A DNA stretch of 64,000 nt from Candidatus Poribacteria bacterium (GTDB taxonomy: Bacteria > Poribacteria > WGA-4E > GCA-2687025): contig JABGQA010000138.1 in the NCBI GenBank assembly GCA_018644665.1, positions 85,700-149,699 on the forward strand. The letters are read 5' to 3'. Under the pieces are notes generated by a model. The model ran no database searches, was not told the DNA's origin, and worked only from the letters and a program-made list of their open reading frames with translations. A program made the position numbers and the translations under genes. Shown piece after piece: positions 33,512-42,202 of the stretch (its first letter is position 1; each line of letters starts with the position of its first letter).

Positions 33512-34572
33512 GCGAACGCCCGTTCGAGGCCGTCCAGCAGAGGGTCCACGCCGAACCGCACGGTATCGGTGGCCGGCAAACCCGTCTCGTCCTCCGCCGC
33601 TCTCACCGCAGCGAGCGCATCGTCCGCGGACAGGTCGAAGGTGTTCAGCGCGATGCCCACGACCTCCGCCGCGCGACGCCAGGACGCCGCCTCCTCGTTG
33701 ATCTCGACAACGCGCGCAAGCGGCGGTATGTCTGCCGATTGCCGTGCCATCCGCGTGCGGGTGGGCTGGTGGCACAGGATCATCGCGTCTGGGAGACTCC
33801 CGTGCAGCAGACCCAACGTCACGCCGGAATACGCCGGATGTGTCAACGCCCCCTGGCCCTCTACGAACAGCCAATCGGCTTCCGTCGCGCGAGAGCGTTC
33901 GAGGATGATCTCCTCGGTGGCCCCGGCGATGAAATCCGACACAACCGCGTCAACGGCGATGCCGGACCCGCAGATCATCATGCCGATCTGGCCCGTCGCG
34001 CAGAACGCGCTCGTCCATCCCCGACGCCGCGCCCCGTCGTCGAGCTGCAGCGCCGTGACCATCTTGCCGGTGCGACAGTCGGACCCGACGGTGAGCACAC
34101 GCCTCGCTCGAACGCTCAACGCGCGCTGTGTGCCGATGGGGAGGTCGTCGGGAGCCCTCCGCACGTCCCATATACGCGCCCCCGACGGCCGAGCCAGCGC
34201 CGCGAATTCCGCGTCGTCCGCGAGGAACTGGTGCAGGCCGCTCATCACATGCAGGCCGCGTGACAGGGCATCAGCGATGACGCCACGCCATTCGGGCGGG
34301 AGGCCGCCGCCCGGAGGCGCGATCCCCAAGGTCAGAAGCGTCGGCGCGTGCCGCATAGCCGCGTCGAGTCCGCGGACGATGGGCACGCCCGCGCCGACGC
34401 CGACGACGGCGGACGCATCGCGCCCCGCGTTTTCCCGGTCGATGACACAGGTGATGTGTTCAGGCCGATACCGCAGCAGCGATGTCGCCAGCTTCGACTC
34501 CAGCACGCCGAACGAGCCGTCGGCGAGTATCGCCATGCGTTCGTGTGTCGGGTCGAACGGACGCGACATCAT
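33508..34572 (-). CDS. dgcN: DUF1611 family protein, DgcN-like N-acetyltransferase
   Basis: 354 aa. N-terminal Rossmann-like part and a C-terminal P-loop-like domain with GSDCRTGKM (about residue 158), as in DUF1611 proteins. Family members paired with an enolase-superfamily racemase have been named DgcN, D-glutamate N-acetyltransferase. Here the two genes overlap by 4 bp. Two ATG codons (34572, 34569) can serve as start; GGAGA lies upstream. It sits directly behind fliQ, where fliR would be expected, but a 97-bp gap separates them. Confidence 0.72.
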   Translation of the reverse strand: MMSRPFDPTHERMAILADGSFGVLESKLATSLLRYRPEHITCVIDRENAGRDASAVVGVGAGVPIVRGLDAAMRHAPTLLTLGIAPPGGGLPPEWRGVIADALSRGLHVMSGLHQFLADDAEFAALARPSGARIWDVRRAPDDLPIGTQRALSVRARRVLTVGSDCRTGKMVTALQLDDGARRRGWTSAFCATGQIGMMICGSGIAVDAVVSDFIAGATEEIILERSRATEADWLFVEGQGALTHPAYSGVTLGLLHGSLPDAMILCHQPTRTRMARQSADIPPLARVVEINEEAASWRRAAEVVGIALNTFDLSADDALAAVRAAEDETGLPATDTVRFGVDPLLDGLERAFA

Positions 34573-34669
34573 CGCAACGGGTCTCCTGGGCGGGGTTGCG
34601 AAGGCGATGATGCCGAACCGCAGCGGCGGCCGACCATCGCGCCGATGCCAACGCGGTCCAAAGGCGGGT

Positions 34670-34954
34670 CTAGAACCTGATGCCCAGGTCGAGGAAGTTG
34701 TTCATCCCGCTGAAGGTCCGCTCGGCGTAGTTCACCAGCGTCTGTAGAATCCACGGGATGAGCAGGAGGAGCATCGTCACGATGGACAGGATCTTCGGGA
34801 TGAACGTGAGCGTCATCTCGTGGATCTGCGTGATTGCCTGGAGGATGCTCACGAACAGTCCGACGACTAGTGCGGTCAACAGGACGGGCGACGCCACTAG
34901 CAGCGCCGTGAGGAGCATGGTCCGAGTGATTTCGCTTACCGCTTCAAGCGTCAT
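34670..34954 (-). CDS. fliQ: Flagellar export gate protein FliQ
   Basis: 94 aa, two TM helices, normal FliQ size and pattern (TRTMLLTALLVASPVLLTALVVGL, then IPWILQTLVNYAERTF near the end). Component of the FliPQR export gate. Starts 9 bp after fliP. It is the last flagellar gene in the window; fliR and flhB, which usually follow, are not present. Confidence 0.93.
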   Translation of the reverse strand: MTLEAVSEITRTMLLTALLVASPVLLTALVVGLFVSILQAITQIHEMTLTFIPKILSIVTMLLLLIPWILQTLVNYAERTFSGMNNFLDLGIRF

Positions 34955-34963
34955 ATGGAGCTC

Positions 34964-35779
34964 CTAGCTCGGCCGGAATCCCGTCACCAGGGATGTGACG
35001 AGCAGATTCCACCCATCCGAGAGCACGAACAGAAGGAGCTTCAACGGCAGCGATATCATCATCGGAGGCAGCATCATCACGCCGACGGACATCAGGGACG
35101 ACGCCACAACAAGGTCGATAATCACGAAGGGCATGTAGACGAGGAAGGCGAGCTTGAACGCGGTCTGGAGCTCGCTTATGACGAACGCCGGGATCAGCGT
35201 AAGGGTCGGCACTTCGCTTTCGTTCGCGGGCGGCGGGTCCTCCGACAGGCGGATCATCACGGCGAGTTCGCCGTTCCCGGTCTGGCGGAACATGAAGGCC
35301 CGTATCGGCTGTATCGCCCTCTGGAACGCCTCAGGCTGCCCGATCTCGCTCCGCAGATAAGGCTGTACCGCGGTCTCGTTGATCTCAACCCAGGTCGGCC
35401 GCATCACGAACATCGTGAGGAACAGCGAGAGACCCAGCATTATCTGGGTTGGCGGCATCTGCTGAGTCCCCATCGCCTGACGCAGGAAGCCGAGGACGAT
35501 CACAATGCGCGTGAACGACGTCATCATGATCAGGATGCTGGGAGCGAGCGACAGCACCGTCAGGAAGAAGAGAATCTGGATGTTGCTGGTGAAGTTCTGC
35601 GGACTGCCGGACTCGCCACCGAACTGGATCGAGATGTCTGGGAGGGCCGGGATCAGCGGTACCGTCGGCGTGTCCGCCACCTGCGCGAGGCCAGGTGTGA
35701 CCGCCAGCAGCGCCAAGGCCACACTCATGGCCACCAGCCCCACCGACCCGATGATCTTGGTTCCGCGACTACGACGCAT
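34964..35779 (-). CDS. fliP: Flagellar export gate protein FliP
   Basis: 271 aa. Signal peptide (cleavage near GLAQ), then the FliP family region with LTVLSLAPSILIMMTSFTRI and the C-terminal MVLPPMMISLPLKL-type helix. The export gate FliP5Q4R1 lies in the centre of the basal body. Start ATG 35779 with TAGGA 5 bp upstream is preferred over an upstream in-frame start at 35845. Its 5' end is 33 bp from the fliO stop. Confidence 0.93.
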   Translation of the reverse strand: MRRSRGTKIIGSVGLVAMSVALALLAVTPGLAQVADTPTVPLIPALPDISIQFGGESGSPQNFTSNIQILFFLTVLSLAPSILIMMTSFTRIVIVLGFLRQAMGTQQMPPTQIMLGLSLFLTMFVMRPTWVEINETAVQPYLRSEIGQPEAFQRAIQPIRAFMFRQTGNGELAVMIRLSEDPPPANESEVPTLTLIPAFVISELQTAFKLAFLVYMPFVIIDLVVASSLMSVGVMMLPPMMISLPLKLLLFVLSDGWNLLVTSLVTGFRPS

Positions 35780-35811
35780 TGCTATCCTACGTGTCGATTT
35801 GGGGCGGTCGG

Positions 35812-36354
35812 TCACGCGTCGCCCCGTTGCGCGCGATCCAACCACTGACGAAAGCCTGGCACACCCTGCAGCAAGGCCGGCTTCCCGGAACCTGACGGAT
35901 CGCTGCGAAGCTGTTCCACCGCGGCGGTGTCCTCAATCGTCGACAGAGCGGTCACGCTATGCTCCGTCACGCCCAGGACGACGATCTCGCCCGCAATATC
36001 CACCACGCTGAGGAACTGTGAAGGGCCAAGGGGAACCTGCGACACCACGGAGATCGTGCCTCCGCCTACCTGGCGCATGCGGTACGTTGCGCGCTTCAGC
36101 AGGAAAGCCAAACCGACCACGAGGGCCAGTACGACGCACAATGCTACGAGGATCTTGATCGCGGATTCGGTGAGACTTGGTACTTCGGCGGCGACGGGTG
36201 CAGGGCCAAGCTCGGACTTTAGGAACTCGCCGACTGTGCCGTCCTCTGCATCACCGTCCGCAGCCGCAGCCACGGCGGAGAAGGAGAACGCGCAGCACAA
36301 CAGTGAGACGACGACCAGGGCGCAAGCCCCGCGCGGCCGCCTCGAGGATGTCAT
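35812..36354 (-). CDS. fliO: Flagellar assembly protein FliO
   Basis: 180 aa. Signal peptide or first helix (about 10-32), a TM helix at about 66-86 (KILVALCVVLALVVGLAFLL), and a small cytoplasmic beta domain with the FliO motif GGTISVVSQVPLGPSQFLSVVDIAGEIVVLGV. FliO helps FliP fold and oligomerise. Start overlaps the fliN stop by 4 bp. Confidence 0.87.
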   Translation of the reverse strand: MTSSRRPRGACALVVVSLLCCAFSFSAVAAAADGDAEDGTVGEFLKSELGPAPVAAEVPSLTESAIKILVALCVVLALVVGLAFLLKRATYRMRQVGGGTISVVSQVPLGPSQFLSVVDIAGEIVVLGVTEHSVTALSTIEDTAAVEQLRSDPSGSGKPALLQGVPGFRQWLDRAQRGDA

Positions 36355-36671
36355 GTTACGCTCCGCAGGCGCTCCGCTCGCGTGACGATCGATGTGACTT
36401 CGACGCCGATGTTGCCCTCGGGCGTCTGGATGATCTGCCCGTTAGCGATCATGCGGCCGTTGATGTACAGCTCGACGCCATCGCCCTCGTTCTTGTTCAG
36501 GCGTAGGATGGACCCTGGGCCCAACTTAAGCACTTCGCGGAGGGGCATCCGAGTCTGCCCGACCTGTACATGCACAGACAGCGGGACATCCAGAAGGATG
36601 TCCATGTTGGCCTGCTCGGCCGCGGCGGAGCCATCGTCCGCGACGTCTTCGTTGACGACGTTTTCTTCCAT
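36351..36671 (-). CDS. fliN: Flagellar motor switch protein FliN
   Basis: 106 aa: a short acidic N-terminus and a full SpoA domain (LLDVPLSVHVQVGQTRMPLREVLKLGPGSILRL). FliN forms most of the C-ring base with FliM and FliG. It overlaps fliO by 4 bp and follows fliM by 40 bp. Confidence 0.93.
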   Translation of the reverse strand: MEENVVNEDVADDGSAAAEQANMDILLDVPLSVHVQVGQTRMPLREVLKLGPGSILRLNKNEGDGVELYINGRMIANGQIIQTPEGNIGVEVTSIVTRAERLRSVT

Positions 36672-36711
36672 GTGCAGCGATCCCTATCGACAGGATACGA
36701 CGGACATTAAC

Positions 36712-37599
36712 TCACTCGAACTCGTTCAGCCCAGCGACGGTGTCTTCCTCGAGGTAGTCCCCGATTTCGACCGCCTTCCTCGTGCCCGAAACGCCCATGC
36801 GGCCGCTGTACTTCGCGGCGCCCTCAACGCACACAACGACCTCGACGCCGTCTTCGTCGGAGGCTACTTCCCAGTCGCCGAACTCCAGGATATCGCCCTG
36901 CTCAATCGCCAGCATCCGCTCAATCGTCACGTTCGTCGGCGGGAGCACAACCTGTAGCATCAGCGCCAGCACGTCGGACAGAGGACTGTCGAGCGGGCTC
37001 TCAGCCTCAGCGTACGCCTCCATCGTCCTCCGAGCGCCAGCCATCGCGCCCGCCAGCGGAATGCCCAACTGGATGGACCCCTGGGCGAGTTCCTCGATCT
37101 CCACTCCCCACTGCGCGATGATCATCTTCTCCTGGGGGAAGAAACCATCGAGCGAGTAGGTGAACTGCGCTTCCTGACCGACAGTCCACGTCTCCGGCAC
37201 CAACTGGTACCACGCACGCTGCAGGTCTTCGGCAAACGCTTCGAATATGTTCCCGAGAAGGTTCTGTTCCAGTGCGCTCAACGATCGGGTTTCCACAGGC
37301 GGATGCCCGCGCCCGCCCATCAGGAGGTCAACGATCGAGAAGGACAGGCTCTGGTTGATCTCGAGCACCCCGTTGTACCGACCGCCGAGATCGTACGAGC
37401 AGAGACTGCTCGGACCGTCGACGCGGTCGGAGAAGTCACGGAAGGTGCCGATGGTCAACGCGCCGATCTCGACGCGCACGTCGCGCTTGAGATGCGAACT
37501 CAGGCGCCCCTCTAGGAGCGCGCGGGAATACGACTGCAGCACCAGCGACTGCGTGCGTATATCCGACGAGCCTGCGGGTTGTTGTTGCGTCGACAGCAT
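36712..37599 (-). CDS. fliM: Flagellar motor switch protein FliM, lacking the CheY-binding N-terminus
   Basis: 295 aa. The middle CheC-like domain has LLMGGRGHPPVETRSL, the GGxG-type motif that contacts FliG, and the C-terminal SpoA domain is complete. The usual first 20 residues, with the EIDxLL motif that binds phosphorylated CheY, are absent: the protein opens MLSTQQQPAGSSDIR and goes straight to the core. A TAG three codons upstream in frame excludes a longer start. Own promoter 44 bp upstream. Confidence 0.9.
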   Translation of the reverse strand: MLSTQQQPAGSSDIRTQSLVLQSYSRALLEGRLSSHLKRDVRVEIGALTIGTFRDFSDRVDGPSSLCSYDLGGRYNGVLEINQSLSFSIVDLLMGGRGHPPVETRSLSALEQNLLGNIFEAFAEDLQRAWYQLVPETWTVGQEAQFTYSLDGFFPQEKMIIAQWGVEIEELAQGSIQLGIPLAGAMAGARRTMEAYAEAESPLDSPLSDVLALMLQVVLPPTNVTIERMLAIEQGDILEFGDWEVASDEDGVEVVVCVEGAAKYSGRMGVSGTRKAVEIGDYLEEDTVAGLNEFE

Positions 37600-37642
37600 C
37601 TTGCCAGGCTACCCTGTGGTGCGGAGTTCGAGACCGAGGCAC

Positions 37643-37671
37643 ATTCTAGCAGAGCGATGGAGGTCGTTCAA
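37643..37671 (-). promoter_or_regulatory. Sigma-70-type promoter of fliMNOPQ
   Basis: TTGAAC, exactly 17 bp, TAGAAT on the minus strand, 44 bp before fliM. Farther upstream a TGC-TATACT extended -10 (about 37701-37706) is a second, weaker candidate. Confidence 0.72.
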
Positions 37672-37785
37672 CCGGTACATTACCCGCGCCACGTGAGAGT
37701 ATAGCATAGCCAGGGCGAGACGGCGCGCCGGAATCCCGCTCGACTGCGACATCCGAACCGGCCGTGGCGCCCTGGACATGTACGA

Positions 37786-37818
37786 CGTAAAGGGGCGCGT
37801 GTAGCGCGCCCCTTTACG
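37786..37818 (-). terminator. Terminator between motB and fliM
   Basis: Perfect 14-bp stem CGTAAAGGGGCGCG / CGCGCCCCTTTACG with a 5-nt loop, 26 bp after the motB stop. Together with the fliM promoter it splits the flagellar block into two transcripts. Confidence 0.75.
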
Positions 37819-37843
37819 AATCCAGCGGTGTCACACAGGCGCG

Positions 37844-38842
37844 CTAGGACGGCGCGTCCCCTGCCGGCCAGTCGGTCTGAGAGAAGACCTTGTACTTCAC
37901 GAGGATCTCGATGCGCCGGTTGAGCCCACGCCCGTCGGCGGTGCTGTTGTCAGCCTTCGGGTTGTGCGGCCCGTAGCCCTGGGCCGATATCTGGCGTGGG
38001 TTCACGCCGATCTCCTCGAACATACGGAGAACGGTGTTCGCGCGCTCGGTCGACAGCCCGCGGTTGTCCGAATACCTGGCCGCGGTCCCGGAGCTGAGCG
38101 GGACGTTGTCCGTATGACCGATCACCGAGATCTCGAAGCTATCGTCGATGAAGTCCCGCAGTTGCTCCTGGATAAGCGCCTGAAGCTTGGGAATCGCGTC
38201 CGGCGGGAGGTCGGTGCTGCCTGAGCCGAAGCGCGCGAAGCCCTCCTGCAACTCGATCTTCAGCCCCTGCGTGGTGAGAGTGGCGTCGATGCCGGGCATG
38301 TCGCCCAGGTCCAAGACGCCTTGCTCGAACTTCTGCTGTTCGGCCTCGGCGACCTGTATCATCGACTCCTCGGCGACCGCCTGCTGCGGTTGTCCGGCCT
38401 CCTCTGGCAGGTCGTTGCTGCCGACACCGTCCAAGTCCGAAGCCTCGGCGGACTGCTCTGGCGTCGCAGTGAGACCACCTTTACCGGGGTTGTTCGCCCC
38501 GGAACGCTCGGTCGCCTGTGAGTTCGCGGCCGATTGCGTCGCCTCGGCGCCGGGCGACATGCTCCCCGGGTCGCTGCTCATCGAGGCGCCGCCGCGCAAC
38601 ACTCCCGCGCCGGACGCCCCCTCCATACCGAACGCGAGGGACATGTGCGCGAAGATGTCCTTCAGCTTGGCCTCATCGAACTCCGCCATGGTCATCAGGA
38701 ACACGAAGAACGTCAGGAGCAACGCCAGCATGTCCGTGAACGTCGGTGGCAGTTCGCCCGGCTTTCCGGCCAGGGCTGCCTTCGGCCGGAGCAGCGGCAG
38801 CAACAGGATCAGCAGCACGAAGACTGCGAGCTTAAGGAGCAT
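37844..38842 (-). CDS. motB: Flagellar stator protein MotB with an extra N-terminal hydrophobic segment
   Basis: 332 aa. C-terminal OmpA-like peptidoglycan-binding domain (IGHTDNVPL, LSTERANTVLRMF, GLNRRIEI; about 205-320). The proton-channel helix TFTDMLALLLTFFVF keeps the essential Asp (about residue 37). Unlike usual MotB, which starts with a short cytoplasmic tail, this protein begins with a hydrophobic stretch LKLAVFVLLILLLPLLRP before a basic loop and the channel helix, so it may cross the membrane twice. The linker (about 60-200) is long and Gly/Ser/Ala-rich. Follows motA by 41 bp. Confidence 0.88.
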   Translation of the reverse strand: MLLKLAVFVLLILLLPLLRPKAALAGKPGELPPTFTDMLALLLTFFVFLMTMAEFDEAKLKDIFAHMSLAFGMEGASGAGVLRGGASMSSDPGSMSPGAEATQSAANSQATERSGANNPGKGGLTATPEQSAEASDLDGVGSNDLPEEAGQPQQAVAEESMIQVAEAEQQKFEQGVLDLGDMPGIDATLTTQGLKIELQEGFARFGSGSTDLPPDAIPKLQALIQEQLRDFIDDSFEISVIGHTDNVPLSSGTAARYSDNRGLSTERANTVLRMFEEIGVNPRQISAQGYGPHNPKADNSTADGRGLNRRIEILVKYKVFSQTDWPAGDAPS

Positions 38843-38883
38843 GGTCGTTCTTCCCGCGTGGCGCCCGTGTGAGCGCCGCGCTG

Positions 38884-39690
38884 TTACGCGCTGGGAGCAA
38901 GCTCTTCGCGGCGATCCGGCGGCAAGTACATGCTCAGACGGGCGGCAAGGATGTTCGGCGGCAGCGCTTCACGCATACCCACCGATACCATCAGTATCCC
39001 CTCGATCACGACCCGTTTGTACGCCGCTTCCGTAGCGTTCGCGGCCTTCAGCTTGCCAGCGAGGGGCAGGCCGATGAGGTTCTGGAAGATAGCGCCGTAG
39101 AACGTCGTGATAAGAGCGACAGCCATACCGGACGCCACCGCTTCAACGGCTGATCCGCCGCCGCCGCCGCCACCCAGACCGGCGAGCATGGCCACCAGCC
39201 CGATAAGTGTCCCGATCAGCCCAAACGCCGGCGCGTAATCGGCGAACCCGCTGATGACGCCTTCACCTTCGGTGTGCCGTTCCTCCATGAACGCGAGTTC
39301 GGTCTCGAGGACGTAGCGGATCTGTTCGTCGGGGGCGTTCGATGCAACGAGTTCCATCCCCTGGCGCATGAACGGATCAGGCAAGTCCTGCGCCAACTGC
39401 TCCAGGGCAGCCGCGCCGCGCTTGGCGCCGGCGTCCGCCATCTCGACAAGCTGCGTGACGATGGGCACCGGGTCGAATTCCTTCGCCTGGAACGTCAGCG
39501 GAAGGATCTTCATCGTGCCCAGCACGCGGGCCATCGGGAAGTTGATGAACAGCGCGGCGATAGTGCCGCCCAACACGATGAGCAGAGACGGCGGGTCGAT
39601 GAACGCCGAAAACGGGACGCCCGAACCGATGATGCCGTAGATGATGGCCCCGAACCCCATCGCGAAGCCTATTACTGTTGCGAGATCCAT
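38884..39690 (-). CDS. motA: Flagellar stator protein MotA
   Basis: 268 aa, four TM helices. Family segments are clear: PSLLIVLGGTIAALFI in helix 2, a cytoplasmic loop with RQGMELVA and ETEL, and PAFGLIGTLIGLVAML in helix 3. The short loop between helices 3 and 4 is replaced by a run of seven Gly (encoded by a CCG/GCC repeat at 39155-39171), which is odd. Proton- or ion-driven torque generation with MotB. Confidence 0.92.
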   Translation of the reverse strand: MDLATVIGFAMGFGAIIYGIIGSGVPFSAFIDPPSLLIVLGGTIAALFINFPMARVLGTMKILPLTFQAKEFDPVPIVTQLVEMADAGAKRGAAALEQLAQDLPDPFMRQGMELVASNAPDEQIRYVLETELAFMEERHTEGEGVISGFADYAPAFGLIGTLIGLVAMLAGLGGGGGGGSAVEAVASGMAVALITTFYGAIFQNLIGLPLAGKLKAANATEAAYKRVVIEGILMVSVGMREALPPNILAARLSMYLPPDRREELAPSA

Positions 39691-39709
39691 TAACCGCTCC
39701 TTCGGTTGC

Positions 39710-42202
39710 TTAGGGGCTAGAGGTCAACATCCGTGCGTTGGACGCCCCGAGGATTGCCATGAGGGACTGCATGCGCTCTTCCGCCCCAAGAGAGGCCGCC
39801 GTTTCACCGACATCACCCGTCAGGATCGCGTCGATGATCTTGCCGGCGTCACGTTCCTGCATGCCAAGCAGTATTGGCCGCGCCTGGTCCGCAGGCATGG
39901 CGAGAATCAGTTCCGCCGCAGTCGCGGCGGTCAGGTTGGCGTACAGCTTCGCCATCTTGCGGGGGTCCATCGGCGGGCCACCGGCAGCGGCCGGCACGGT
40001 GGCTCCGTCGGCAGCCGCGCCCGTCGCAGCGTCCGGGTCTGCAGCGCCGTTCCCGTTCACTCCCAGCGCCCCATCACCGGTGACGTCGGCCGGCGCTACC
40101 ACGACGGGGGCCGGCTCAACACCAAGGACATCTACGTTCACGATTGCTTTGTACAGGACGCCGCCGCGATCCTTGTCTTCCTCACGGACACTGTCGTTGC
40201 GCGTCTGCAGCGCCTCCGCGGCGACTACGAGGACATCCGCAGCATCGGTCGTCGTCTCCACCGCCGTGTACTGCCCACGATACGCGGCATCGACGTAGCG
40301 CATCGTCCCACCGTCGACGACGACGCCTTCGGTTGCGGTGGCGACGAGCGCGTCATCGACGGACTCGGAGCCGTCCAGACCGATGACGATGGCGTCTATG
40401 CCGACCGACGTGAGAGCGTCGCCGGGCACGTTCTCCGCGCCATCCGACAGCCGCGCCATGACCCCCGACGCGCGCACGTTCACGCGCAGCTCGTTGGGGG
40501 TTTCGTCGGGCGCGAGGAAGTACGTGACCTGCTGCCCGTCAGGCGCGCTGAGGAGGACATCGTACTGGAACTCGTCCAGAATCGCCCCGCGAACCGTGGC
40601 AGTGACGTTCTCCAGCCGATTCATGTCCGCCAGGAAACCCCGCAGCGTGTCGGACCCCGTGAGCGTGATCTCGAATTGCTCCGATCGGCCGCCCTCCCAG
40701 TCCTCGACATCCTCCGCCCCGAGCCGACGAGTGATCGCAACGTTAAGCGGGCCGTTCTGCTCGAATTCGTCTGCAAGGCTTATATACCCCTGCCTCTGCT
40801 TCGCCTCAACGCTCGCCAGCGGCAGGTCGAGGAACTCGTCGCGCGTGGCGACGGCCGCGCTGGACCGCAGTTGCGCGAAGTCCAGATGCATACGGACGGC
40901 CGCTCCACGGATGACCAAGTCGAACTCGGCGATCTGCCTGGACGAGCGCGCCAGTTCGTCCAACTCGGCCCCAAAGGCGGTGACGAACTCGGCGACCGTG
41001 CTGTCGCCACGTAGCGTCGCTTCGGTGTCCTCGGGGTCGCCGACGAGGCGTGCAGTATGGAACAGGGTGCTCTCTCGCAGCTCGAGGACTTCCTCGCCGC
41101 CGCGCACGTTCTTAAGGAGCGACAGGCCATACGTATCCAGGAACAGGCCGACAGTGGTGTTGCGGCTGAACTCCGCGTAGCGGATGCGTGGGCCCGTAAG
41201 CGCCAGAATCTCTGCTTGGAATCCGCTCTTCTCGGTTGGGTCATCGCTCAGGTCGAACGAATCGGAGAACGCGACGAACGTGTATTCCTGGCCCGTCGGG
41301 GGGGCAGGGGCGTAGACACCATCGTCATCTCGGCCGTCCCACACCCAGGTCTGGACGCCCGCCTGTCCGGGCTTGCCGAGACGTTCCGATCGGATGGGAA
41401 CGCCATCCGCGTCGCGAATCTGCACCGACTGGAAGGAACGGCGCGCCATCTCGTAGTTGAAGCCAACCGAGGGGGTTCTCTTGTCCCAAACGAACGACTC
41501 GCGGGAGAGTTCCTCGCCGACTTCGCCGAGCAGAAGCGCGCGTGCCTCCTCAGCCGTCACGTCGTCGGGGAAGTGCATCTGAAACGGGGGATCGCCGGGG
41601 ATGCGCTCGGACGCATGCGCGCGCCGGACGATCGTCACCTCGTCGTCGATTTGGAGGTTCGGGAGGTTCCGCAGGCCCGCCAGCAGGACCGCGCCCCACT
41701 CTTCGGCGTTCTCGGGGGTGTCCCCGCTCGATACTCTCAGCTTGCGGTCAGTCAGCATGATGCGGTCCGCGTCCGGCGTCCCCGAGGCGATCGCCGCTCG
41801 CGCCGGATAGTCCGCGAGTAGGATCGTCTCGCCCTCGATGGCGTCCGTCTGGTCGAGGAGTGCCGCGGGCGCAGACATCGTCGCCTGGACCGTCACCTTG
41901 TCGTCGTCCGCGATCGGGGGCCGGAATCCCAAGAACGTCGCGACGTACGCGAAGCCGTTCTTCGCGGTGGCCTTGCCCTTAACCGTGCGGCCGCCTTCAC
42001 GGCCTACGCGCACGGTGACTGTGTCTTCGGGCAGGCTCTCTCCGTCCGTCATGCGGACGTCGCCTCTGACGGCGAACGAATGCACCAACGGCACTCGCTC
42101 AACCAGCCCGAACGGGTTCTGGTTCAGCAGTACGAGAGCCACCGGGACCAGAACGGCGACCGCGACTACGACGCCAAACCCTATCAGGATCTTCTTAATC
42201 AT
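39710..42202 (-). CDS. 830-residue membrane-anchored flagellar-cluster protein with FlgD-like and MotE-like parts
   Basis: N-terminal signal anchor (about 4-27), then about 800 residues that should be periplasmic. At about 256-312 a stretch with VQTWVWDGRDDDG and TGQEYTFVAF resembles the Ig-like module of FlgD. Residues 745-800 (RKMAKLYANLTAATAAELIL, then MPADQARPILLGMQ and DAGKIIDAI) match the MgtE_N/MotE pattern seen in MotE and YlxF. The part before it (about 650-740) ends in an Ala/Gly/Asp-rich linker. Overlaps fliJ by 4 bp and precedes motA by 19 bp, the place where ylxF, fliK and flgD lie in other bacteria. A stator- or rod-associated periplasmic protein is my inference; no full-length family is known to me. 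Confidence 0.65.
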   Translation of the reverse strand: MIKKILIGFGVVVAVAVLVPVALVLLNQNPFGLVERVPLVHSFAVRGDVRMTDGESLPEDTVTVRVGREGGRTVKGKATAKNGFAYVATFLGFRPPIADDDKVTVQATMSAPAALLDQTDAIEGETILLADYPARAAIASGTPDADRIMLTDRKLRVSSGDTPENAEEWGAVLLAGLRNLPNLQIDDEVTIVRRAHASERIPGDPPFQMHFPDDVTAEEARALLLGEVGEELSRESFVWDKRTPSVGFNYEMARRSFQSVQIRDADGVPIRSERLGKPGQAGVQTWVWDGRDDDGVYAPAPPTGQEYTFVAFSDSFDLSDDPTEKSGFQAEILALTGPRIRYAEFSRNTTVGLFLDTYGLSLLKNVRGGEEVLELRESTLFHTARLVGDPEDTEATLRGDSTVAEFVTAFGAELDELARSSRQIAEFDLVIRGAAVRMHLDFAQLRSSAAVATRDEFLDLPLASVEAKQRQGYISLADEFEQNGPLNVAITRRLGAEDVEDWEGGRSEQFEITLTGSDTLRGFLADMNRLENVTATVRGAILDEFQYDVLLSAPDGQQVTYFLAPDETPNELRVNVRASGVMARLSDGAENVPGDALTSVGIDAIVIGLDGSESVDDALVATATEGVVVDGGTMRYVDAAYRGQYTAVETTTDAADVLVVAAEALQTRNDSVREEDKDRGGVLYKAIVNVDVLGVEPAPVVVAPADVTGDGALGVNGNGAADPDAATGAAADGATVPAAAGGPPMDPRKMAKLYANLTAATAAELILAMPADQARPILLGMQERDAGKIIDAILTGDVGETAASLGAEERMQSLMAILGASNARMLTSSP

